Assembly: GCF_000970025.1 (NCBI RefSeq)
Contig: NZ_CP009528.1
Location: forward strand, 829,168-893,167
From: Methanosarcina barkeri MS
GTDB lineage: Archaea; Halobacteriota; Methanosarcinia; Methanosarcinales; Methanosarcinaceae
Direction of reading: 5' to 3'
DNA: 64,000 nucleotides
Positions 47,946-57,593 of this stretch are shown piece after piece; within the stretch, counting starts at the first letter, position 1, and each line of letters starts with the position of its first letter. The notes under the pieces were generated by a model that was not told where the DNA came from, searched no databases, and was given only the letters and a program-made list of their open reading frames with translations. The position numbers and the translations under genes were made by a program.

Positions 47946-48238
47946 ATTATTCCAATTCTTTTGCAATGCAGATTATATCTGCTATAGCTTCTTTTCGCTA
48001 AAATGTCCGGGTACAAAAATTTGGAAACTCCTTAGTCTTTCTCTAAAGACTTAGAGTTTCTTGGAAAACACTTCAAATATTATATTCTATTCGTATTACT
48101 CTAACTTATGTCACTTTAATTTATGTCACTCTCATATAATACATAGAATAACCTATACCTTAGTTGTTACATAGAATAACCTGTAATTTAGTTGTTACAA
48201 CTATAATTTTTTGAATAAAAAAGAGTTAAGCCTTATTT
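47946..48238. other. spacer with hairpin and 28-bp direct duplication
   Basis: Holds a long hairpin (48024-48060), paired TTATGTCACT segments near 48103-48130, and a 28-base tandem duplication (48141-48168 and 48169-48196, core ACATAGAATAACCT). It separates convergent genes. Confidence 0.5.
48024..48060 (+). terminator. hairpin terminator candidate
   Basis: Arms beginning GAAACTC and ending GAGTTTC, with TTAGTCTTT/AAAGACT inside, pair almost completely around a CTCT loop. It lies 80 bases after the stop of the 86-residue protein. Confidence 0.5.
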
Positions 48239-49150
48239 CTACCTGTACGGGACTTCAATTTCCATCAGATCTTCAGCTATAATTACGTTTTCAAACACTT
48301 TTTTTGAATCTATCAAGAGAGGTTCAGCATCATCGGTATACCGGGAGCTTATATGGGTAAGGATCAGCCTCCTGACTCCTGCCTCCTTTGCGAGGGCTGC
48401 CACTTCCCCTGCTGTCGAATGTTTTGACTCTTCAGCCCAATCTGCCATCTCGTCTGCAAAACTTCCATCATGTATCAGTACATCTGCATCCCGGCTTGCT
48501 TCGAGAATGGGCTCACAGGGTCTGGTATCTCCACTGTATACAATAGTCCGCCCTGGCCTTAAGGTTCCCATTACATCTTCTGGTTTTATGAGCTTTCCAT
48601 TAACTTCTACCGTTTTTCCTTTTTGTAATTTTGAGAAAAGAGGACCCGGAGGAATCCCCAGTTCAATTGCCTTTTCCCTGTTGAAACGTCCTGGGCGAGG
48701 ATTTTCTATAAGTGCGTATCCAAGGCTTGAGATGCTGTGTTCGGTTTTTAAAGCCCGGATCACATATTTTTCTCTTTCAACAACATCGCCGGGTTTCAAC
48801 TGGACACCCTGGACCTCGTACTTAAGGTTGAAATAGCCAAGAGCTTTAAAAAGCTCAGTAAATTCCCTGGTTCCCTCAGGGCCATAAATCAGAAGGGGTT
48901 CCTTCCTTCCCATGAAAGACATGGTCTGGATCAGGCCAGGAATTCCCAGAAAATGGTCCGCATGGAAATGACTGACAAAAATAGAGGACAGGTTCATCAT
49001 CCCTGTCTTTGCCCTCATCATCTGCTGCTGGGTTCCTTCTCCGCAGTCGAACAGGATAAGCTCTCCTTCCCTATTAACCATTACTGCCGATGGGTTTCTA
49101 TTACGGGTTGGAAGAGAACCTCCAGTACCAAGAAAAGTTATACGAAGCAT
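48239..49150 (-). CDS. rnz: ribonuclease Z
   Basis: 303 residues from ATG 49150 (MLRITFLGTGGSLPT); the upstream ATG at 49171 adds seven residues encoded by a duplicated 23-base segment. It is a metallo-beta-lactamase-fold tRNA 3' processing endonuclease. The zinc motif HFHADHFLG, the ALKTEHSI segment, YSGDTRPCEP, DVLIHDGSF and LILTHISSRY provide the metal ligands and catalytic residues. Long-lived function in tRNA maturation. Confidence 0.94.
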   Translation of the reverse strand: MLRITFLGTGGSLPTRNRNPSAVMVNREGELILFDCGEGTQQQMMRAKTGMMNLSSIFVSHFHADHFLGIPGLIQTMSFMGRKEPLLIYGPEGTREFTELFKALGYFNLKYEVQGVQLKPGDVVEREKYVIRALKTEHSISSLGYALIENPRPGRFNREKAIELGIPPGPLFSKLQKGKTVEVNGKLIKPEDVMGTLRPGRTIVYSGDTRPCEPILEASRDADVLIHDGSFADEMADWAEESKHSTAGEVAALAKEAGVRRLILTHISSRYTDDAEPLLIDSKKVFENVIIAEDLMEIEVPYR

Positions 49151-49194
49151 GTTGAACTCACTAGTACTCAAATGTTGAACTCACTAGTACTCAA
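49149..49194. repeat. 23-bp tandem duplication at the RNase Z start
   Basis: Two perfect copies of a 23-base unit (ATGTTGAACTCACTAGTACT plus CAA) at 49149-49171 and 49172-49194. On the minus strand each contains AGTGAG, the putative ribosome binding site before the rnz start. Confidence 0.9.
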
Positions 49195-49301
49195 GAGGTA
49201 TTTATTAATTACCACTTAATGTATCCAAGAAGCCCATCGTGAATTAAAATTGTTTCTATTGAATACTCATCCTCATAAAGATGTTTATGTCTGCATATGT
49301 A

Positions 49302-51185
49302 TCAAACTGCCAATGTCCAGATTTTTCCATAGTTGCTGGGAATGTTAAGCTGGATGTTCTTTCCCGCAGAAATTCCCTTTAAATTATCCTGACCATGAAG
49401 TTCTTCCCGGTAATTACCATCAGATGGAAACTTGAAATTAACTACCTGATCCTGGGCTCCGAAGTTCAACGCAACTAGGCTGAAAACCCCTTCGTAAGTC
49501 CGGGAAAACATCATGATATTTCGGGACTGATATAAGGTATAATCATTGTAGAAGTAATGCTCTCCTCTTGTAAACTGAAAGTTATTCCTGCGAAGTTTAA
49601 CCAGTTTCCTGACAAGATTGGCCAGGGATCGGCCTTCAGAAGTATAAAAATATTCCCAGCGCACAGGTCTGTACAAAAGTACTCTTCCCCACCCTTCTTG
49701 AGGAAGCCAGTAATTTTCCCCAAACTCCTGTCCCTGCCATAACATTGGAATGCCCTTTGCTGTAAACATGCCTATCAGATAAGGCTGTACCTTATACCAG
49801 AGGGCACGATCGCCTTCCTTCAAAAGTTCATTATCACCGGCTATTGTTCCAAAATTACAGAGAAACCGGGAATGATCATGGTTTTCCATATATTGTAGAG
49901 CAGTTTTTGTAATCTTATCGCCATTGTTCTGAACTTCTGTCGGATAACCTGAGAGCCCGAAGAGGAAACCAAGCTCAGTTAATTTGGCACAATTTCCATA
50001 TATCCCTCTGGCCGCATCCAGGGTTCTATTTTGCCAGGCACAGTTACTGTAGGTTTTATTCAGGATTTCTACGGGTTTTTGAAGCTGCTCAGCACACTGG
50101 ATTAGGTTTACAGATTCTCCTTCAAAAAATCGCTGCCAGTGATCGGAAGAGCCTTTTTTTGCCTTAACCAGCTGGTATGTATCCTGTACAAGTTTCGTGT
50201 AGCCATTTTCCGAATCCTCCAGCCAGTACCCGGGCACGTAGTCGTATCTAAAACCATCTACATGATAACGGTCAAGCCAGTGATTATTGACTGTTAAAAA
50301 GAAATCCCTGGTAAATTTCTGATTAAAGTCTGTACTTATTCCAAAAGCGTTTTCAGCGAAAGGACCCATGAAGGGATTTTTATCCTGAGGGTATCCAAGT
50401 TCGTTGTAAACATAGTAATACGGAAAAAGATGGCTTGTATGTGCATAAACCGAATCTACTATGACTGCGATATCTTTTTGGTGAGCTTTATCGATTAATT
50501 CTTGCATCTCTTTGCGATTTCCGAAACGCTCATCCACCCCGAAATACCCAATCGGTGCAAATCCCCAGTCTACCCTTTTCTCAACGTTTGAAAGAGGCAT
50601 CAGTTCTATACAATTTATTCCGAGGTCTGTGAGGTAATCCAGATGGTCAATCGTCCCTTTGATATCATCCGCAAACTCGTTGATCATGAGTTCATAGAGG
50701 ACAATATCATTTATGAAAGGGGTTTTCCATTCCAGTTCATTTTTGTCCCACGTATAGTGTTCGTACCCGAGAGTGAAAGCAGATAATTTCCCAACCCCAA
50801 ATTCCCTGGCAAAGGGGTCGATAATCCAGTCAATAAGCTCTGGATTTTTTGGAGTTTTAAGACAATATCGATAGGCATATTTTCCAGGAGTTCCCCATGC
50901 AGAAAAGGACTTTAGCTTAGCTTTAGCTTCAATATTTATCGTTGCAGACCAGTAATCCCCGTAAGCTGGGTCTATTGAATGTTCCATTTCAAAGTCTATT
51001 GGAGGTATATCCTGAAGGAACTGATCCTTTTCATGAATAACCCTCACAAAGAGTTCATATTTTCCCTTTTCCGAAACACCTGGTAAAAAAAGCCCAAAAT
51101 TTATTTTCCCGGAAGTCTGTTCATCTTTCCATGCCCCAAGCTTATGGAGCGGCAGAAGTTCAAGTTCATTTGACAAGTTTTCCAC
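49302..51185 (-). CDS. alpha-amylase family (GH13) glycosidase
   Basis: 627 residues. The N-terminal about 150 residues form a beta domain like CBM48. A GH13 (beta/alpha)8 barrel follows: region I DSVYAHTSH, region II GFRYD with nucleophile Asp315, acid/base Glu366 in LIQCAEQ and region IV NHD (435-437). A C-terminal beta domain completes it. It acts on alpha-1,4/1,6-glucans, perhaps glycogen; exact specificity (branching, trehalohydrolase-like or amylase) cannot be read safely. No signal peptide, so cytoplasmic. Transcribed alone. Confidence 0.85.
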   Translation of the reverse strand: MENLSNELELLPLHKLGAWKDEQTSGKINFGLFLPGVSEKGKYELFVRVIHEKDQFLQDIPPIDFEMEHSIDPAYGDYWSATINIEAKAKLKSFSAWGTPGKYAYRYCLKTPKNPELIDWIIDPFAREFGVGKLSAFTLGYEHYTWDKNELEWKTPFINDIVLYELMINEFADDIKGTIDHLDYLTDLGINCIELMPLSNVEKRVDWGFAPIGYFGVDERFGNRKEMQELIDKAHQKDIAVIVDSVYAHTSHLFPYYYVYNELGYPQDKNPFMGPFAENAFGISTDFNQKFTRDFFLTVNNHWLDRYHVDGFRYDYVPGYWLEDSENGYTKLVQDTYQLVKAKKGSSDHWQRFFEGESVNLIQCAEQLQKPVEILNKTYSNCAWQNRTLDAARGIYGNCAKLTELGFLFGLSGYPTEVQNNGDKITKTALQYMENHDHSRFLCNFGTIAGDNELLKEGDRALWYKVQPYLIGMFTAKGIPMLWQGQEFGENYWLPQEGWGRVLLYRPVRWEYFYTSEGRSLANLVRKLVKLRRNNFQFTRGEHYFYNDYTLYQSRNIMMFSRTYEGVFSLVALNFGAQDQVVNFKFPSDGNYREELHGQDNLKGISAGKNIQLNIPSNYGKIWTLAV

Positions 51186-51641
51186 TCCTTGATTATGTTA
51201 GAAACTATGGCTTATATTTTGGAATTTAAGTGTACATTTGGGTACATACACATTATACACATTAGAGCATAATATAAAAAAATGATTAAGGTTCTATAAT
51301 AAAACTATAAATATATTATTAAGAATAAGATTCCATATAACTTGTGAAACAATATTTCGGAAAAATGCTCCTAATAATGTCCCCAAACTTCAGATTCCAG
51401 CAAATGGCAACAAAGAGGCTGAAAATTTTCATGTTGTAAAAAAGGATGCAGGGGTTCTGGAGATATTAAAGTTCAAACTAAAGTTCAAATAAAAAGATAA
51501 ACAGGCACAACAATACAAACAAGTGCGACGCAATTGTATTATTTTTAGCTTGATTTTCAGGATATTATATATTCTAAAAACTCGTTAACCTTCTCCAGAT
51601 TACACATTTCTATCCAAAAATAATAAAGGAACCGTCGTCAC
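51186..51641 (+). promoter_or_regulatory. spacer with the SUMT promoter
   Basis: Divergent spacer, AT-rich. A TATA box TATTATATA at 51562-51570 lies about 75 bases before the SUMT ATG. A repeated AAAGTTCAAA lies near 51469-51487. No gene is seen. Confidence 0.45.
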
Positions 51642-52409
51642 ATGTCAGGAAATTACGGAAAAGTCTATCTTGTGGGTTCTGGTCCAGGCGACCCTGAGCT
51701 CCTTACCCTGAAAGCCCGCCGGCTAATTGACAGTGCTGAAGTAATTGTTTATGACCAGCTTCCCGGAAAAGCTATTCTTGACTCAATGCCGGCAAGTGCG
51801 GAAAAAATTAATGTTGGAAAATACGCCGGCAACCATACCATGACACAGTCTGAGATTAATGAAGTGCTTGTGCAGAAAGCAAAAGAAGGAAAGATGGTAG
51901 TCAGGCTTAAAGGAGGAGATCCCTATGTCTTCGGAAGAGGCGGAGAAGAAGCCGAAGTGCTCGTAGCCGAAGGAATTGAGTTTGAAGTTGTGCCTGGGAT
52001 TACTTCTGCAATAGCAGTGCCTGCTTATGCCGGAATTCCTGTAACCCACAGGGAAAGCACTTCAATGGTCACTTTCATAACAGGGCATGAAGACCCTACA
52101 AAAAAAGAAAGCGGACTTGACTGGGAAACCCTGGCAAAATTCGGAGGAACAATTGTAATCCTTATGGGTGTGAAGATGCTCGGCCGGAATGCAAAAGAAC
52201 TAATGAAGCACGGCAAAGCCCCGGATACTCCTGTTGCAGTCATTGAGAGAGGAACCAGGGCCGACCAGAGGGTAACTGTAGGGACCCTTGCAAACATTGC
52301 CACCCTGGCAGAAGAAAGAAAAGTAAAAGCTCCAGCTATTACGGTTGTAGGGGATGTTGTACACCTGCACGATATTCTCGGAGAACAGCAGACAGGAGCT
52401 GACTTTTAA
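51642..52409 (+). CDS. cobA: uroporphyrinogen-III C-methyltransferase (SUMT)
   Basis: 255 residues. It transfers two methyl groups from SAM to uroporphyrinogen III, giving precorrin-2, the branch point to siroheme, B12, F430 and archaeal haem. Family motifs are VGSGPGDPELLTLKA, YDQLPGKAIL, RLKGGDPYVFGRGGEEAE, VVPGITSAIAVPAYAGIPVTHR and AVIERGTRADQR. It is a single-domain enzyme without a CysG-type fusion. hemD follows 40 bases downstream with its own GGAG, so an operon is likely. Confidence 0.95.
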   Translation: MSGNYGKVYLVGSGPGDPELLTLKARRLIDSAEVIVYDQLPGKAILDSMPASAEKINVGKYAGNHTMTQSEINEVLVQKAKEGKMVVRLKGGDPYVFGRGGEEAEVLVAEGIEFEVVPGITSAIAVPAYAGIPVTHRESTSMVTFITGHEDPTKKESGLDWETLAKFGGTIVILMGVKMLGRNAKELMKHGKAPDTPVAVIERGTRADQRVTVGTLANIATLAEERKVKAPAITVVGDVVHLHDILGEQQTGADF

Positions 52410-52449
52410 CCCTACACGGAAATAACGGGATATAACAGGAGAAAGGAAT

Positions 52450-53241
52450 ATGGCAGAAGAAAAAAGACCTGTTCTCGCAATTATGAGGCCGGAAAGCTAC
52501 AGGAAAATATCAGAGACTCTTGCGCAAGATTATGGTTTTGAGCCTTTATACGCTCCCATGATCCGGCTTGAAGGCATAAAAGATGAAGGGTTTGAGCCCT
52601 TTATACAAAGAGTTCTTGCAGGATCTTCGGATTATGTTGTTTTTACCAGTGCAAACGGAATAAGTTTTACTCTGGACAAGCTTTCTGAAACTGAAAAGAA
52701 AGATTTCATTACAGCGCTTAAAAAAATCAAGGTAATTGCCATCGGGCCTAATACGGAAAAAGAACTCATAAAAATAGGAATTGACAACCCATTTTTGCCG
52801 GAAGATTACAGTTCCACAGGAATTGTAGAGGCTCTCTGCTCCGAGGTTGCAGGAAAGACGGTGGATCTTGCCAGGAGCTCTTTTGGAGCTAAGGTCTTGA
52901 TAGAAGGGCTTGAAAAGTGCGGAGCTACGGTTTATGAAACTCATGTGTACACTCTCAGTATTCCTGAAGGAACGATCCAGAAAGAGTTGATCGAACGCGC
53001 ACTCGCAGGGGAAGTTGATGCTTTTGCTTTTACAAGTTCTATGATGGTTAAAGGCTTTATGAAACATGCAAAAGGGCTGGGAGCAGAGAAAACCATAAAA
53101 GAATCTCTCAGCAGGGCCGTGGTAGGAGCTATAGGAACGCCTACAGGAAATACCCTAAAAAAATATGGTGTCAATGTGGACGTAATTCCTGAAGAGTTTA
53201 CTTTCGAAGCTCTGATAAAGGCTATGAAAAAAGAGCTATGA
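52450..53241 (+). CDS. hemD: uroporphyrinogen-III synthase
   Basis: 263 residues of the poorly conserved HemD fold, two alternating alpha/beta domains. Diagnostic stretches are YVVFTSANGISF, VIAIGPNTEKEL, FLPEDYSSTGIVEAL, DAFAFTSSMMVKGF and AVVGAIGTPTGNTLKKYGV. It cyclises hydroxymethylbilane to uroporphyrinogen III, the substrate of the enzyme encoded immediately upstream. Confidence 0.92.
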   Translation: MAEEKRPVLAIMRPESYRKISETLAQDYGFEPLYAPMIRLEGIKDEGFEPFIQRVLAGSSDYVVFTSANGISFTLDKLSETEKKDFITALKKIKVIAIGPNTEKELIKIGIDNPFLPEDYSSTGIVEALCSEVAGKTVDLARSSFGAKVLIEGLEKCGATVYETHVYTLSIPEGTIQKELIERALAGEVDAFAFTSSMMVKGFMKHAKGLGAEKTIKESLSRAVVGAIGTPTGNTLKKYGVNVDVIPEEFTFEALIKAMKKEL

Positions 53242-53836
53242 AAAGTCAGCTTGATAGTAACTGAAGAACTACTCTAAAAGTATGACTTAAATCGTTTTGA
53301 GAACCACGTTATATGGGAATGAGTTCATAAAGTCGGGGCTCTTCTCATAAAACCGGTTCGACAGAACAGCACTTAAAAGTTCATAAGGTTTTTTGTCGTA
53401 CCAATGTACGAATTATGGAATGATTCAAATAAACCTTTGATACATGTCAAATTTGCTTCTTATAATCCAGTAGTCTTTTTTTTGCAGGGCAGGTGATGGG
53501 TATATCTCCGCTTTTGTCATCATTAAGCACACCGAATGTGAAAACTACATACTTTATACATTAAATATATAGTTAAGAGGCAGTCTAAGTTAAAAAACAG
53601 TCTAAAGGAATTCATCCATAATAATGCTCTCAATCCGTGTAGTTTAAGTTGCATTCGACCTCGCATCTTTCCTTTAAGTAATTCTGAAATCCTTTATGAA
53701 AGGAATGAAAAAATATTCACAGATAAATTAAAAAAATCTAAAATTATGGGTAAATTATTTAACTTTTGAAAATTATTCATTTTAAAAACAAAATATAATT
53801 AATATGTAATATGTGGGAGGAAAAGCAACGGAACAG
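53242..53836. other. spacer after hemD
   Basis: No gene seen. Contains a short CGTAC-CAAT-GTACG stem near 53396-53411 and an AT-rich stretch with TATA-like AAAATATAATT near 53790 that may drive the small Cys-rich gene. Confidence 0.4.
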
Positions 53837-53977
53837 ATGCCAGTAAGATGTGGAGAATGCGAAATGTACAGCAGATCCTACGGATTTTGCCTGAAGATAA
53901 TGGAATACGTTTCTCCAAAAGAAACGGATTTCAGATGTCTGAAAAGTAAAACTGTCCCGAGACAGGGTGGTTTTTAA
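53837..53977 (+). CDS. 46-residue Cys-rich (zinc-ribbon-like) protein
   Basis: Reads MPVRCGECEMYSRSYGFC, then LKIMEYVSPKETDFRC and a basic tail to TAA. Four Cys residues as C-x2-C-x8-C and a further Cys about 16 residues on look like a zinc or Fe-S site. An in-frame GTG at 53813 would add eight residues and fits a leaderless start about 25 bases after the TATA-like stretch. Function unknown; coding potential is supported by the Cys pattern and codon use. Confidence 0.6.
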   Translation: MPVRCGECEMYSRSYGFCLKIMEYVSPKETDFRCLKSKTVPRQGGF

Positions 53978-54964
53978 CACTTCAATAGGCGTTTTTGAGC
54001 TCTTTATCTTAGGGCTTACATACTTGAAGAACAAAATCAATTAAATCAATTACGTCAAAGACTGTGGATTTAAGTCACGTTTTAGACAGTTATTGGTCTG
54101 ATGCTGTTGATTTTTTTAGTTCAACTGCGTAAGTCCTACATTTTTTTAAACTTTAACTTTCTTTTATATGCCCTCTTTCAAATATATGCTCTTTTTCAAA
54201 TCTTCCTACGGAACATACACGCTTTTGACTACTCTGAGGAAAAAGACTCTACTTTTCCGGAATCGTTGCTAATACCCGAAAAAATATGAAATTTTTTGAA
54301 TTCGTGAGATGGAAAACTCCACTCGTCGTGACTTCCGGGTCTTCTATCTCGAAAGAACACTCAAATCCTTGCGATGATCGCCCATGACACCGATGTTTTT
54401 GATTATGCCTGCTCAACAACAGTACACAGTTCATGAAGTGAAACCATGACCGATCAAACTAACCGGCGAAAAGGAAAATGGATTGAATATTTTGGTGATA
54501 GCAGGATGGTAACAACTCTTGACAACCAACAATGCAGGCCTCCTTGATTGATTGACTACTTTGAAAGAGACGGAGAGCCGGGTATGATACTTATAGGGGC
54601 GAAGGAACAGTCAGATGTATCAAATATATATCAAATATATATCAAATATATATCAAATATATATCAAATATATATCAAATATATCTCAAATTCGAAGAGG
54701 TTTTATGCCATCGGCAAATAGATAATTTTACAAATCGAAAATATGTAATCGAGAATGTTTTTCTCGGTTGACTTCCAGATATTCGTTTTTTCTGGTCATA
54801 TCCTCAAGTTCTCGACATTCAAACCTTAGTTTTATAATCGTGAATGTCATATACTCACCCTGTCTCTACAAATACAAAACAATCAGAACGCTAAGTTAAA
54901 GTAGACAACAATCTCGAATTGTTTACTGATTTCTGTAAAACAATCTCAATTTTGACGGATCGAC
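53978..54964. other. decayed spacer of about 1 kb
   Basis: No intact gene. 54447-54550 encodes a fragment reading EYFGDSRMVTTL, reminiscent of the C-terminal part of IstB-type transposition ATPases but too short and broken to assign. An 11-base tandem array follows at 54620-54685. The rest is AT-rich. Confidence 0.4.
54620..54685. repeat. 11-bp tandem repeat, six copies
   Basis: TCAAATATATA repeated six times (last copy one base different). AT-rich, non-coding, in the spacer 280 bases before ahbC. Confidence 0.9.
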
Positions 54965-56164
54965 ATGATAGGCATTTCAAAACTTTACTGTGGAACCGTG
55001 GAACCCTCAGATGCACTTCGCTATGGAAGGGACTCAAAAAAGCTTCCCTCTCACTTGCTGCAGTTTTCAAAAGATAAAAAGCCAGTTGTAGTCTGGAACA
55101 TGACTCGCCGCTGCAACCTGAAATGTGTCCATTGTTATGCCCAGGCAAAGGACATAGAATTTGAAAATGAGCTTTCAACTGAAGAAGGCAAAGCTCTTAT
55201 CGATGACCTTGCGAGTTTCGGAAGTCCGGTAATCCTTTTTTCCGGAGGGGAACCAACCATGAGAAAAGACCTGCCTGAGCTCGCAGCCTATGCGCGTGAA
55301 AAAGGGATGAGGGCTGTAATTTCCACAAACGGAACGCTCATAGACCGGGATTTGGCAAGAAAGCTAAAGGACGTCGGTCTCTCTTATGTAGGAGTTTCTC
55401 TTGATGGGATAAGGGAAACGAATGACAAATTCAGGGGCATGAAAGGGGCATTCGATGCAGCTCTAAGAGGGCTTCATAATTGCCAGGAAGAAGGCATAAA
55501 GGTTGGCTTGCGTTTTACCATCAACAAGCAAAATGTAAGGGATATTCCTGCAATCTTTGACCTGCTTGAAAAAGAAAAAATTCCAAGAATATGTTTCTAT
55601 CATCTGGTTTATGCAGGTCGGGGCTCAAAAATGGTAAATGAAGATCTTTCCCTTGAGGAATCCAGGCAGGCTGTAGACTTGATACTTGAGAGGACAAGGA
55701 AACTTCACGAAAAAGGTTTGCCTGCCGAAGTCCTGACAGTGGATAACCATTGTGACGGTCCATACCTGTACATGAAGCTCCTCAAAGAGAATCCTGAAAG
55801 AGCTGCCGAGGTATTTGAACTTCTTTCCATGAACCAGGGAAATTCTTCAGGGATAGGTATAGGTTGCGTATCTTGGGACGGGGCGGTACATGCCGATCAG
55901 TTCTGGAGACATTATTCCTTTGGAAATGTGCGGGAACGCCCATTCAGTGAAATCTGGACTGACCTGAGTGATGAACTCATGGCTGGGCTTAAAAACCGAA
56001 AACCCCTTATAAAAGCTCACGCAGACCGCTGTGCCCACTGCAAATGGCTGGATATTTGCAATGGGAATTTCAGGGTAAGGGCTGAAGCCGTATATGGGAA
56101 TGTCTGGGCAGATGACCCTGCATGTTACCTGACAAAAGAAGAAATTGGGTATTACGAAGCCTGA
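54965..56164 (+). CDS. ahbC: AhbC-like radical SAM enzyme of siroheme-dependent haem synthesis
   Basis: 399 residues. The radical SAM [4Fe-4S] motif is CNLKCVHC (in MTRRCNLKCVHCYAQ), followed by FSGGEPTMRKDL and STNGTLIDRDL. A C-terminal SPASM-like Cys set (GIGCVSWDGAVHADQFW, CAHCKWLDICNGNFRVRAEA, DPACYL) binds auxiliary clusters. In this family AhbC removes the acetate side chains of 12,18-didecarboxysiroheme to give Fe-coproporphyrin III, which AhbD converts to haem. The SUMT and hemD genes upstream feed the same pathway. Close relatives in this superfamily have other roles, so the symbol is by overall motif match. Confidence 0.85.
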   Translation: MIGISKLYCGTVEPSDALRYGRDSKKLPSHLLQFSKDKKPVVVWNMTRRCNLKCVHCYAQAKDIEFENELSTEEGKALIDDLASFGSPVILFSGGEPTMRKDLPELAAYAREKGMRAVISTNGTLIDRDLARKLKDVGLSYVGVSLDGIRETNDKFRGMKGAFDAALRGLHNCQEEGIKVGLRFTINKQNVRDIPAIFDLLEKEKIPRICFYHLVYAGRGSKMVNEDLSLEESRQAVDLILERTRKLHEKGLPAEVLTVDNHCDGPYLYMKLLKENPERAAEVFELLSMNQGNSSGIGIGCVSWDGAVHADQFWRHYSFGNVRERPFSEIWTDLSDELMAGLKNRKPLIKAHADRCAHCKWLDICNGNFRVRAEAVYGNVWADDPACYLTKEEIGYYEA

Positions 56165-56166
56165 AA

Positions 56167-56282
56167 TTTAATTCTTTATTTAATTCTTTATTTAATTCTT
56201 TATTTAATTCTTTATTTAATTCTTTATTTAATTCTTTATTTAATTCTTTATTTAATTCTTTATTTAATTCTTTATTTAATTC
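56167..56282. repeat. 12-bp tandem repeat directly after ahbC
   Basis: TTTAATTCTTTA repeated about nine and a half times, starting within six bases of the ahbC stop. T-rich on the plus strand, so the transcript would carry repeated U-runs that could promote termination. Confidence 0.9.
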
Positions 56283-56393
56283 CGGTTTATCCAATTTCTA
56301 TTTTTTTTCTTAACTTTCCAAACAACTATTTTTTAGATTTTCTTCTGTAAGCCTGTTACCACTGGCTTTTTTCCTTCGAGTTAGCTTTATAAT

Positions 56394-56525
56394 TGAGTTC
56401 ATCTCAAAACTTGAAATTTGCTTCTTAGACCGTGTATTTTGAATAATCAATCAATCTTATGATCATGAAAATAATTCTGAGAATTCCCAATGATTAAGAG
56501 TAAAGTGGCTTTTGGGATAGACTCA
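56394..56525. mobile_element. MITE-like element, copy 1
   Basis: 132 bases with terminal inverted repeats TGAGTTCATCTCAAAAC and, at the right end, CTTTTGGGATAGACTCA. Ends and several internal stretches match the element at 58055-58192. No coding capacity. It is probably a derivative of an insertion sequence with TAGAGCCTATCCC-type ends. Confidence 0.55.
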
Positions 56526-56529
56526 TTAC

Positions 56530-57444
56530 TTATTTAACAGGGTTGGAAATATACCATTTTGGGGTGCATGTTTCAAACCCATCATACCATTCCAGAACAT
56601 TTTTAGCTTGCCTGAGCATCGTGCTAATTTCTTTGTTTCCGAATTTGAGTGCCCAGGGGATTGATGAAAGCTGGTTGCTCGCAATGTATAAAGCCATTAA
56701 TTTGAAAAATAAAATGGGCACATTATGATGAAAATATCCATTAATGCGTCCGGATGCAAATGAAGCACTTATATCTGCACACCAGGTAATACGGTTGAAT
56801 TCTTCCCAGGGGTCACCATAATCAAGCCTGTTAAAATCAATGATTCCCAGCTCTCCGGACTTTGTAACAATCATATTTCCGACGTGATAGTCCCCGTGTT
56901 GGAAGCACTGAGGGCGGTTTTTCAATAAACATCTGTGTTGTTCGATATACTCAATTATTTTATCTGCTCCTTCCAGGTGAATCCCACAAGCTTCATAATC
57001 GGCGATATTTCTATTTATTTTTTGATTGAAACGATCTGACCATGAAATCTGATTTTTTGCCGCAGGAACCTGATGAATAATTCTTAATATTTCTCCCGCT
57101 TTCACACCAAGCCGGTATTGCTCTTTGCTGTTCAGCTCTGGAAGGATATGTTCTGCATCTTTCCCTGTAATCCAGGTTAGTAAAGAATAGATGGATCGAC
57201 CGTTATTGCAAATTCCAAAGTTAATGGGGCGCGATATCAAAATATCAAGGTTATCAAGTCTTTTTATTGCTTCAAAGTCTTTTTTCTTATTTTCATACTG
57301 AGAGATGTCCGATATTCTTAGTAATAATTCTCTTCCATCTGTACTTCGGATATAATATTTCTGATCGTTTGACCATCCCTTATTAATTGGCTCGACTATT
57401 TGCCATTTACAAGAGCCAGGAATTTCATTATAAAGTTTAACCAT
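56530..57444 (-). CDS. aminoglycoside phosphotransferase-family kinase
   Basis: 304 residues of the APH/choline kinase fold. Brenner-type catalytic motif QHGDYHVGNMIV and metal-binding GIIDFNRLDYGDPWEEF are intact, and the N-lobe Lys region is LLLRIS. Substrate unknown; antibiotics, homoserine or other small hydroxyl compounds are all phosphorylated by relatives. It stops five bases after a MITE-like element and lies in an island bounded by two such elements, suggesting acquisition or rearrangement. Confidence 0.82.
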   Translation of the reverse strand: MVKLYNEIPGSCKWQIVEPINKGWSNDQKYYIRSTDGRELLLRISDISQYENKKKDFEAIKRLDNLDILISRPINFGICNNGRSIYSLLTWITGKDAEHILPELNSKEQYRLGVKAGEILRIIHQVPAAKNQISWSDRFNQKINRNIADYEACGIHLEGADKIIEYIEQHRCLLKNRPQCFQHGDYHVGNMIVTKSGELGIIDFNRLDYGDPWEEFNRITWCADISASFASGRINGYFHHNVPILFFKLMALYIASNQLSSIPWALKFGNKEISTMLRQAKNVLEWYDGFETCTPKWYISNPVK

Positions 57445-57593
57445 GCTAACAGCTCTATGAAAATTAAAACTTGATATTGTCGTTTGTTCAGTTACAACTT
57501 TAGAGTTTTCTTTTATAAATAGTCCTTTTTTTATGTTGAACCCATATTTTCAAGAAATAACACGGAAAACAGTTAATGGAAATAAATAAACAC

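Noticed and set aside
54447..54600. IstB-type transposition ATPase remnant (FGDSRMVTTL)
   Set aside because: Only about ten residues look similar and stops follow at once; too little to call an insertion sequence.
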